64,000 bases of DNA, from contig JAJGBQ010000002.1 in the NCBI GenBank assembly GCA_022457065.1, positions 4,960,001 to 5,024,000 of the forward strand, written 5' to 3'. Shown here in pieces: positions 55,526-64,000 of the stretch. The position numbers and the translations under genes are program-made. Each line of letters opens with the position of its first letter. The stretch's first letter is position 1. The notes beneath the pieces are model-generated. The model was given only the letters and a program-made list of their open reading frames with translations, ran no database searches and was not told the origin of the DNA. This stretch comes from Curvularia sp. ZM96. Lineage: Eukaryota; Ascomycota; Dothideomycetes; Pleosporales; Pleosporaceae.

Positions 55526-58500
55526 TTAATCAAAAACATCCGTTGCAAATCGCTCATTGCGCAGGCCCTCAAACCATTCTCTGGCCTTGGCATCATCCGC
55601 CTCTCTGCCCTCCTTCTCGTTGAGTCTCTCCTTTGCAATCTTGATGAGAGTCTCTTGCACACCGTTACCAACATCACGAGATCCGCATACGAAGACCTTT
55701 GCGCCGGCCTCAAACTGTTCCACGATATCGGCGCGATCATGGTAAAGACGATCCTGAACGTATTTGCAGCCATGCGAATCTTCAGGTTGCCTTGAGAACG
55801 CGAGCCTTAAGCTGACAGCACCCATTTCCTCCCAGCGCTTGAGTAAATCCGCATATAAGAGATCGATAGCTGGAGCGCGACAACCGTAGAAAAGAAGGGC
55901 GGGAGCCAACTTCCGACCGGCCGCTGCTTGCGCTGCACGTTCTTGAATGAATCCTCGGAAAGGCGCCAATCCAGTTCCTGCAGCAATCATGATGACTGGA
56001 ACACTCTGGGAGTCTTTCGGTAAATGGAATGCCTGATGCGAAGGGCGCACGTTGACATGGAGCTTGTCCCCAGGTGCAAGGCTGGCAAGGTAGTTCGTCG
56101 CAACACCAACATGTCGTCCTTGGCCACTCAAAGCCGGCTGGTCAACAACTGAGTAAGTCAATGTGACATGATTTGGGTTCCACAATGGTGAAGACGAGAT
56201 GGAGTATTGCCGAACGCGCATAGGTGGTTGCATCTTCAAGAAGACGCCGAGGGGTAATTTTGCGGACGGGAAACGCTCCAAGAGATCTAGGACAGATACA
56301 CGTTTGGCGGTAATCTCGGAACTGAAGTCTTCATCAGCGAGACGAGCCAGGGTCTCCTTTTCGGCGTCATCTCTAGCGCTTTCGAGAAGCGCTTGGACGT
56401 TGCGTTTGCTGGCGGGCTGTGCAAGTTCAACATAGGCTCCGAGGACGTCGGTAGCACTGATGGGTGTATCGGTTGGAAGAATTGTAGGTCCAGCGGAAGA
56501 GATAGTGAGCATGGAATCCCAGGTGAGGCCGAAATACCTCATCGCACGATGGATGTTTTCCTTCGGGTTCAGAGGTAAAACTGCTAGGTAGTCGCCTGCA
56601 GAATAGGTCATGTCCGACGGAAGACTGATCTCGATATGCCTCTTCTGAGTAGCATCCGAATTCGAGAGAATTTCAACTTCTTCTACCCGAGCTTCGCGGA
56701 CGTCCTGGCGAAGTGTGGACGATCTTGGTGCTGTAACCTCGACGTTGAGGGTGGTCTCTAGTGAGTTGTCCGCTTGTGTCTCTGTAGAACCGTACTTCTC
56801 ACGCAAAGCGGGCCACAAGATCTGATCTTCCCAAGTCTCGAAATCAGTGAAAATGTCACCAGATGCAGCATCAGTGCTGCCCATAGCTACAAGTCTGGTA
56901 GCACCTCGCTCCTCTAAGACGGCGTCAAGGTACTTTGGGACCTTGTGAAAAGTCTTTGCCCAGTCGCGATGTCCACACCCAAAGACAGCATACGAAACAT
57001 CCTTGAAATCGTCACCTTTGAGCGTGCCGATCCAGTTGACGAAATGAGCGGCGTTATCAGCAGGTGCTCCTTCGTAAGATGCTGTGACAATGACGATGGG
57101 CTTGTCTGTTGGCATGTTCTCACGAGCAGTGTCTAATGTATCTACCACATCTGCTCTGAAGCCATGGTTCGCCGCATCACTAGCGAGTCGATTCGCGAGT
57201 GCTTCACAAGTACCAGTGTTGGAGCCGTAGTAGATGGCGATTGGTTTTTCCTTGCCAGATCTCTCTCGTGTGACCTGCCCGCCATTGGTAGGAGGCGGTT
57301 GGTTGATGGTAGACGATGATAGCGATCGTTCAAGCGACGTGGCGGTGATGCCGCTCCGCAATTTGGCGCGCATATAGAAGTCCTTTGGCTTGATAGTGAG
57401 TGTTTGCTTGATCTGGAGTTGATATGATGCGTCATCCATGGAAAAGTTGAAGTTCTGTAAGAGGATGGCAAGCACTAGAAGTGCTTCTTGCCAAGCGAAC
57501 GGCCTACCAATACAGGCCCGCATTCCGTTACCGAAAGGCTTCCAGCAGTTGGGAAACTCTTTGTTACGCCGCTCAAATTCTTCATCCAGCATGCGTTCTG
57601 GACGGAACTCCTCTGCATCCTCGCCATATGCAGCTGGATCACGATGTATCTAATACCAGAAGAGTTAGTCATTTCAGTGTACTCGTACATTGGTAATAGT
57701 GCCTTACCATCGGAAATAGTGCAACGATAGGAACACCAGCTTTGACAGCGTATTTGCCGCCAATAGTAGTATCTTCTTTGGCCGTCAATCCGACGGAAGG
57801 TGCAGTCGGTTGTAGTCGCAGACTCTCTCGGAGTACAGCATTCAAGTACGGAACCTTTGTCAAGTGGTCAACAGTGATCGGGCCCTTGCCGATGACTTCA
57901 TCAACTTCTTTCTGGGCCTTCTCGTATGCTTGGGGATTCTTTAGTAGGTAATAGAATGTGAAGGAAAGCAACCCTGATGTGGTCTCGTGACCGGCGATGA
58001 GGAAAGTGATCATATTGTCAATCACGTTGTCGTCCTAATCATCTTAGCATGAGCTAAAAGAAAACACTAATAGGGATTGACTTACAGTCATCTTCTCACC
58101 AGTCTTGGGGTCTACGCCGTTGAGCATTCCGTTGAGCAGATCCTTCTTGTCAGTTGGGTTTGCTCTTCTTGTGTTGATGACGTCCAGACTAGTCTTCCGC
58201 AGCAGTTCGATATCTCTCCAGTATTTCTGGGATTCTGCGCCATAAAACATCTGCGAGATAGGATCTCTTCGGGCCCTGTCACCACTAGTTTTCAGGAAGT
58301 CGGCCATGGCATCGACGAAGGGATGCATGCGCTGGTAATAATACGAATTGAAGCGGTAATCCATGGCACACAGAGCAATCGTATCCAGGGTCAATCGTGT
58401 GAAGTCGTCAGTGACGTGGATTTTGTGCTCTGGTCCATGTCGTGCCCATTTCATCACCAGCTGGGAGGCGATATCATGCATCTCATCGAACATATTGCGG

Positions 58501-59047
58501 ATAGCTAGCGGGCCAAGCTGGGGTAGCAGCACGCGATGTGCAATTCCCCAATTCTTTTCTTGAGGCCCGTATGCTGTGAAGAGGCCATCGTGCACACCGT
58601 TACGCACTTGCTCCAGGGAAGCTGCAATGATTTTTGAGAAACGTTCTTCGTTACAAACTTCGTCCATGTGAGCTTGATCGGCAACTACGATCCGCTCACC
58701 ACCAAGGTAGAATTTCCATACGGGACCTAAAAGAGTCAGTGTTGTTTTCTATTGATGAAATTGTACAAAGGTCCTTTAGCATGCCAAGCGAGTCTTGGGT
58801 TGAGAAAAAGCAGCGGCACCTCAGATACGCTAAACTCGTGAACTCCAGACTTTCGCTTCAAAACTCGCCTTGCCCACACTTGCAATCTTACATGCATTGT
58901 GATACTGCGAAAGGCTGTTGGAGATCTTTACTTACCGTATTTGAGGGTCAGGTTGCACATAGACTGGATTGGGTTGGTCGCATCAATGTCGGCAATGTTA
59001 CCAACAATGGGCAGGCCTGGAGGGCCAGGAATCGGCTCACACTCCAT
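55526..59047 (-). CDS. CYP505: Self-sufficient cytochrome P450 CYP505 (P450-reductase fusion)
   Basis: Bifunctional fatty-acid hydroxylase of the P450foxy/BM3 type. Exons 59047-58936, 58726-58086, 58034-57708 and 57649-55526 give 1067 aa. Heme domain: [13 protein letters not shown] start, I-helix AGHETTSG, ExxR in LRESLRLQP and heme Cys406 in [13 protein letters not shown] linker (about residue 460-500) leads to the FMN domain ([37 protein letters not shown]). The FAD/NADPH reductase part has [33 protein letters not shown] and the C-terminal [16 protein letters not shown]. Order and length match the family, whose members hydroxylate fatty acids at sub-terminal positions. No membrane anchor, so probably soluble. 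The ATG at 59047 follows a TTTCAG, so an additional upstream exon cannot be excluded. Convergent with the NLR gene. Confidence 0.97.
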
Positions 59048-60351
59048 TTCGGTGATCTGAAAACGATAAGGATGTAGGAATGTATCAGCTGCAGAGCAAA
59101 GTAAAGCGTATTTGTACTGGTGATGGCAACGTTATTATATGTAGGGAGGCGTGAAGACAATGGATGGTATCTGTGATGAATCAGGAGAAGAAAAACCACA
59201 GTCGGAGCACATGCATATGTTACCAGATGATGCGCTAAGACACGGGCGGGCTCCTTGTGCGCTCCGAGTGGTTCTTCTCCTACGTTGGGGCCTTTACTGA
59301 CTTGAAGAGAAAGATGCCTCGGCCGTCGTCGAGAAATCCAAGCACGGTGATTCGTCGTTTCTGATTTGGGTTTTGCTCCGTTGGAAGGGTCCACGTTTGA
59401 AGTGCCCCACGTCACAGGGAAGGCACTTGCGGCTTAGATTAACAGGAAATCGCTCGCATGTGATGGCGGTGAAAGAAAAGAACTGATTGTAAAGCGATTG
59501 CACGCAGAGGCGTGTTGGTTTAGCAGGTCAAGACTGGGAGAGGGGAGCAAAGCCGGATCTTCCGAGGGGATAGAGAGACGCTGGCTCTGGTGACGCCATG
59601 CAGCCGTACGTAGCGCATGTCTGGGCATTGCAGATCTAGCACAATGCCCTATCATGCCATGCCATGCCAGTGCCAGTACCATGGCAATGCATTCTTTTTC
59701 GGGAGACAGCCTCACGTCTTGGTCCCAGTGGCACATCAAATGTGCTCCACTATTAGCCCGGTGAGGGCGCCACCCGCCACGCTTGACCAGCCTCTGGCTG
59801 TCCGCGTAAATGGTGAAAAGGCTACCGACGCGGCTGATCGGAGGATCCAGTTGTTCCGACCAGCCGACTCTTCACTAGAGTGAAATGGACTGTCGCACTG
59901 GGAACCTCGGCAGCTGCCCCTATCGTCCTCGAACTAGTCGGGGCCGGACCATGCCAACGTGCTGCCTTCGCTTGTCTTGTGAATGCATCATTTGCGTCGG
60001 CCGACGAACAGAATACCAGGTCTCCTCCTCCGGCCTGTTTTGCATCCACGGCTCAATGCTGTTCCGGCTCCTTTGCTTTGCTGCGTTTCATAGCCAGTCT
60101 GCGTGTCGATTGTTTGAGAGCCGGCTGGTCGAAAGGTCCTCAGCTTGTTCATTGTGTATACCACAGTGCTGGTCCTCATGCAAGTCTGAACATGGGAACG
60201 GGCAACGCCAGCGGCAGCGGTAGGGTGTGTGCGTGTGAAAACGAGCGAGAAATCCAGTAGAGGGTAGCCATGCTACTTCGGGCTAGATCTCCCGGCTCCT
60301 CCGCAGCTGCCTTCCCCGCATGCTGCAACTTGGGCGCCTGCTCTTCACTCA
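59048..60351. promoter_or_regulatory. Divergent region, CYP505 / npr3
   Basis: 1.3 kb between two divergent starts. Contains three ATGCC units at about 59654-59668. No protein recognised. The right part from 59880 is open in several frames but has no recognised domain. Confidence 0.4.
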
Positions 60352-62940
60352 ATGGCTGTCCCGCTGCCGCCGGCGTCAAACCTTCACGCCATCCTTCTTG
60401 TTACCAAGTCGCGCTCGCTTGGGCCTCGTCTTGTGTTTCACTACCCTCCTCTGTCGCCCTCGGCTGCCGCTCTTGCAGCGGCCAAAGATCCAGCCTGGTT
60501 CCGTCACGACGCGTCAACAGCAAGCGTCGACTCTCGCAGCTCAGACAGCGACTGGGACAGCAGCATCGACTCAGAGGATGACAATGATGTTGAGATAGGA
60601 AGTCGTACCAGCGGCGGTCGTGGATCCGGAAGGGCCATGACCGGCCGTGTCAGCGACAAGTCCAAACTCGGCGCTGGAGTATGGGGCAAGCACGAGACCA
60701 TTGACGAGGAGGATGCCGAAGACGATGACAACAAGAGCAGCAAGGAACACAGAGGGAAAGGCGGCGACCATGACTGGGATACCGTGCTGGGCTTCAAGAC
60801 GGACGCATTGGAGAAGATGTTGAGCCCAAGCAAGGATTACAATAAGCGCCGCTTCGAGCTCGGTGTTGAGAGTATCGTATTCGTTGGCGCACCCATGTTC
60901 GTAAGAGAAGACGGATTATGGAAAAAGCTGAAACGGAAAAAGAAGAAGCGATCCGACAAGGAGAAGCTGGAAGATGGTGATTTAGTGAAGAATCTGACCA
61001 TCGTCGACGACGAAGACGAAGACGAAGACCGCGCTGATTCCCCCGAACCACCCCGGAAACCGAGTCCCGAGCCTTTTGTATACCCACAGGGCTTCGAGCC
61101 GGGCTACGGGCATGATTCCATGTCTAGTGGTCCGTCGGCAGCGCCATCCGAAGTTGGCTCTGACACTCGCAGTAACTCTACCATGCACGATAATAATCCA
61201 GACATGACCATGTTCAATGTCGTCTTCGTGCTGAACCCACCCGTTTTGGAGTATCAGCAGCGCGTCAAGGAAATGTATGACAACGTCACGCGCAAATACG
61301 CCAAGGCACTGAAATACGAAGAGGCACGTTTCCAATATGTATGGAAAGAATCGAAGCGCATCATCGATATCAAACAGCGAGCAAAGGAAACCAACGAGTC
61401 TCTCACGGCAACATGGCGCAAGATCGTCAACACATCTCCCCTTGCAAAGTCCATCGCAATCATGTTTGACGCGATTTCGCATGACAAGATTGCACACATT
61501 CATTTTGATGCAACCTTCAACACATCGTTCCAGATACCGCAAGCAGATTCCACGCCCTATCTTCCCAACGCTATGGAACCTCAGATGCCAGGCCTGTGGC
61601 TGACGACCTCTAATGTCGTTCTCGAGGACGATGAGGCGCCTATGACACAACACGCCGCGTTACTGCTCTTAGAAGATGCAGAGGTGTTGATCAAAGACCT
61701 GGGCGGAGATGCAACCGGCAATGCAGCTGCCATAGCCTTCTACATTCGCAACATTGTACCAACCAAGTCACTTTTGAAAATATCGAAAAGACACAACATC
61801 TCAGCGCACGATATGGAGTACATAGCAAGCCATCTTGTGTATTGGCGGCGGGCGCGCCTGATAGCACCACTATCACCCCGCGACACGTACATAGTCAGTC
61901 CCAACGCCGACATGACAGTACTCCCTGCAGCCATCGCTGCCTACGCACAACGCTTTCCTACCTTGCCCACGTTGCCAAAGATATTGAGCATGCTCTCCGG
62001 TACCCCTCGACCTTTCAGAAGTTTCATACCAACTGCTGAGCATCGTGATGCCTATATGGATATTCTCGCTTGGCTCATGCGTGGGGGTTGGGTTACACAG
62101 TTGCGTACCTTCGCTTGGGTACGCGTAACGCCTGAGATCAAAGCCCAAGTTGCTGCAGAGATGGACCGTGAGGAGCGGATCAAGAGGGCCGAGGAAGCGC
62201 GAAAAGAACTCGCAGGGGACAACGATTCGAACGCAGATAGTTTGCTTTCTGACAAGCGGAACAGCCTGCTGTCCTTGAGCTCAGCAAGGACATCGTCGCC
62301 GCTACGTCGCACTAGAAAAGATGGCGAAGAGGAAATGGAAAGCAGTACAATTTTAAGCCCCCGATTCACATCTACGGCAATGACACGCAGCTCTTCCGCT
62401 CGGACAGTGTCAGACGCTGGGAGCACAAGCAGCCAACGGACAACCATCGCGATCAATCCATCATATCGAGCCGAATCACCATCGCACATTGGTCTTCGAG
62501 ACGTCAAGCCGCATCGGCCCTCGCCGTTACACTTGAAACCCACTTCTCCCTCTCCTTCTCGCAACTCCATTGTCTCTCCAACTTCACCGTTAGAAAAGCC
62601 CCCACCTTTGGACCCTTCGTCTTTCACCCACACCACTATCCTCTCACCTCAGAAAGCATCTTCGCTCGAAGCTCGTTGGCTTGATAAGATTGCGCAAACT
62701 TTTGAAGAAAATGCAGTTGAGTCCACAAATGCAAGTCCTCCAAAGCACGCCGATGGTACGTTTAGCGGCATAACCGGGAAAGAACTTAGAGAAAGCTGGC
62801 CAATGCTCTTGAGGCATTTGGACGGTAAGCATGCAATAGAGGACGTGTCAGCAAGAGAGGGGATTAAAAGGAAGAGAGTAGCGGCTCTTTTCAACGCAGT
62901 CAAGGAGAGAGGCTGGCTAGTTATCGCACGGCACTGGTAA
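60352..62940 (+). CDS. npr3: Nitrogen permease regulator 3 (Npr3, SEACIT/GATOR1)
   Basis: 862-aa single-exon protein. With Npr2 and Iml1, Npr3 inhibits TORC1 on amino-acid or nitrogen limitation. The longin-like start ASNLHAILLVTKSRSLGPRL-VFHYPP is typical. An acidic, Ser-rich linker (DEDEDEDRADSPEPPRKPSP) precedes the conserved FELGVESIVFVGAPMFVRED and MFNVVFVLNPPVLEYQQRVK segments. Further on, NIVPTKSLLKISKRHNISAH, HLVYWRRARLIAPLSPRDTY and RPFRSFIPTAEHRDAYMDIL are family sequence. A long Ser/Thr/Pro-rich stretch (residues 640-770) with many SP/TP sites may be phosphorylated. The C-terminus has an RWDM-like fold text ending VKERGWLVIARHW. The ATG at 60352 directly precedes the conserved N-terminus. 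Confidence 0.95.
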   Translation: MAVPLPPASNLHAILLVTKSRSLGPRLVFHYPPLSPSAAALAAAKDPAWFRHDASTASVDSRSSDSDWDSSIDSEDDNDVEIGSRTSGGRGSGRAMTGRVSDKSKLGAGVWGKHETIDEEDAEDDDNKSSKEHRGKGGDHDWDTVLGFKTDALEKMLSPSKDYNKRRFELGVESIVFVGAPMFVREDGLWKKLKRKKKKRSDKEKLEDGDLVKNLTIVDDEDEDEDRADSPEPPRKPSPEPFVYPQGFEPGYGHDSMSSGPSAAPSEVGSDTRSNSTMHDNNPDMTMFNVVFVLNPPVLEYQQRVKEMYDNVTRKYAKALKYEEARFQYVWKESKRIIDIKQRAKETNESLTATWRKIVNTSPLAKSIAIMFDAISHDKIAHIHFDATFNTSFQIPQADSTPYLPNAMEPQMPGLWLTTSNVVLEDDEAPMTQHAALLLLEDAEVLIKDLGGDATGNAAAIAFYIRNIVPTKSLLKISKRHNISAHDMEYIASHLVYWRRARLIAPLSPRDTYIVSPNADMTVLPAAIAAYAQRFPTLPTLPKILSMLSGTPRPFRSFIPTAEHRDAYMDILAWLMRGGWVTQLRTFAWVRVTPEIKAQVAAEMDREERIKRAEEARKELAGDNDSNADSLLSDKRNSLLSLSSARTSSPLRRTRKDGEEEMESSTILSPRFTSTAMTRSSSARTVSDAGSTSSQRTTIAINPSYRAESPSHIGLRDVKPHRPSPLHLKPTSPSPSRNSIVSPTSPLEKPPPLDPSSFTHTTILSPQKASSLEARWLDKIAQTFEENAVESTNASPPKHADGTFSGITGKELRESWPMLLRHLDGKHAIEDVSAREGIKRKRVAALFNAVKERGWLVIARHW

Positions 62941-63660
62941 GTTGGAGAGTTGCAGTCTTGTGGGTATCCATATATTGCCCTATTGCGTTGTTTCCAACTC
63001 TCTGGCTCCTGGCTTTAATTTTGTTCGTCTTGTCGCACACGAATATTCTTTGTCTGAAAGTGTGCCATAAGGATCATGTTCTATATCAAAACTCAATACA
63101 ACATCAGTACTCGACGAAGCTAGACATCCTACTTCGGTGCATCAACATGGCAGAGCTACCAACAGATCACATTCGAGTAGATCAATGCCTACATTTTTCG
63201 CCAAAAGCCTCAAAACTCTTTTGCCTGCTCACGATACTATTTGTTTATACTCTCCTAAACACAAGTATGTCTTGTTGTTTGTAGAGCGTCAGTATCCATT
63301 TTGAAGAGCAGAATGTTGCTGCCTTTTACCCATGAATCTTTGTGATCGGCTAGCATTCTCCCTGAATTGAGTTTCGTGGACCCAACCGTATCGATATGAC
63401 ACATTAAAAATGATCGTATAGTACACAATGGATACAGAGGGCGTTGGCCTCTGATACGGCCCGAATGCGCGATGCACGTCATCCCCAGGTTCAGGTTGCA
63501 AGTGCCGCAGCGCACAGACCAGCAATCAGTTCTTCGTGCCGAGTAACTCGAGACCTCATTCCACCACGCATTCACACGTTTTCGCATTGCTGCGCCCTCA
63601 CAGCATCATAGACGCATTTCAAGACAACTAAGAAACCAACCTCGTGTATCAATCCCTACT
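62941..63660. other. Intergenic region
   Basis: About 720 bp between npr3 and cox19 on the same strand. No coding signal. Confidence 0.4.
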
Positions 63661-64000
63661 ATGAGTACTTTTGGTGGAGCAGGTCTAGGACAAAAAGTCC
63701 AGAAGCCAAATCCGTAGGTTCTCCCTCAACGCATCATTAGCACCTACGGCGACGCACAAGCACAACGAAGTGACGGAAGACTTTAATGACCACTTCATTG
63801 GTTGGCCTTTTCGAGTTTCCTAAACCCACTAACCTTCCTAGACCCGAACGCGGCTCATTTCCGCTTGACCATGATGGTAAGCTTCCCTCCACGTCTTCCT
63901 CCTGGCTCGCTTACCCATCTCCCGTCTGTTACCTTGTTGTGTCTGTTCCACCTCTGACGAAATCTCCCAGGAGAGTGTAAAAGTATCATGATGTCATACC
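63661..64000 (+). CDS. cox19: Cox19, copper-related CX9C protein, 3' end outside window
   Basis: First exons of the mitochondrial intermembrane-space protein needed for cytochrome oxidase assembly. Exon 1 63661-63713 (MSTFGGAGLGQKVQKPNP), exon 2 63842-63876 (PERGSFPLDHD) and the start of exon 3 from 63971 (GECKSIMMSY). The TPPERGSFPLDHDGEC-type segment is the Cox19 signature, and the visible Cys would be the first of the twin CX9C motif. The window ends about ten residues into exon 3, so the second half cannot be checked. Introns of 128 and 94 nt are longer than most here. Confidence 0.88.

Overview
The window looks like nuclear DNA of a filamentous ascomycete. Genes are on both strands, most carry short (about 45-100 nt) GT..AG introns, and the protein set is typical of Pezizomycotina. 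A Dothideomycete (Pleosporales-like) source is my inference from protein style; nothing in the window proves it. All gene models below were spliced by hand from reading frame, splice sites and recall of family sequences. No database search was run.

Layout. 1-6.8 kb holds conserved housekeeping genes: nucleoporin Nup120 (runs off the left edge), Rad51, an aldo/keto reductase and a Fyv6/FAM192A splicing factor. 7.3-17.9 kb is accessory in character: a frame-disrupted CX5R rhodanese (Cdc25/arsenate-reductase-like) gene, a bZIP factor, a two-domain chromate-type transporter, an MFS permease, the decayed 3' part of a berberine-bridge-type FAD oxidoreductase, a TDT/malate-type permease and a long aquaglyceroporin whose two NPA motifs both have Ser in place of Asn.

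18.8-40.1 kb returns to core functions: retromer Vps26, gluconokinase, a small membrane protein, a SulP-STAS-cyclic-nucleotide-domain transporter, the initiator tRNA-Met, a sphingoid-base kinase, beta-COP (Sec26), Mago nashi, the Gid4/Vid24 receptor of the GID ubiquitin ligase and the tRNA m7G46 methyltransferase Trm8. 40.5-46.7 kb has an Old Yellow Enzyme, a CsbD-like stress protein, THO subunit Tho3 and a short-chain dehydrogenase, with a gene-free, AT-rich 1.8 kb stretch in between.

47.2-59.1 kb is a second accessory block: an unrecognised multi-pass membrane protein, a large NLR-like protein (TIR/SEFIR-like N-terminus, NACHT with its P-loop on a 25-nt exon, ankyrin repeats; one frame break that could also be a 56-nt intron), and a CYP505 self-sufficient P450-reductase fusion convergent with it. 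The right end has Npr3 (GATOR1/SEACIT) and the first exons of Cox19, cut by the window edge.

The core genes cover unrelated processes (nuclear pore, recombination, COPI and retromer traffic, mRNA export, EJC, TORC1 signalling, proteolysis) and do not form an operon-like unit. Several pairs share divergent promoters: AKR/Fyv6, bZIP/chromate transporter, Sec26/Mago, CYP505/Npr3. The most notable candidate is the NLR at 50-55 kb, followed by the aquaglyceroporin with altered pore motifs.
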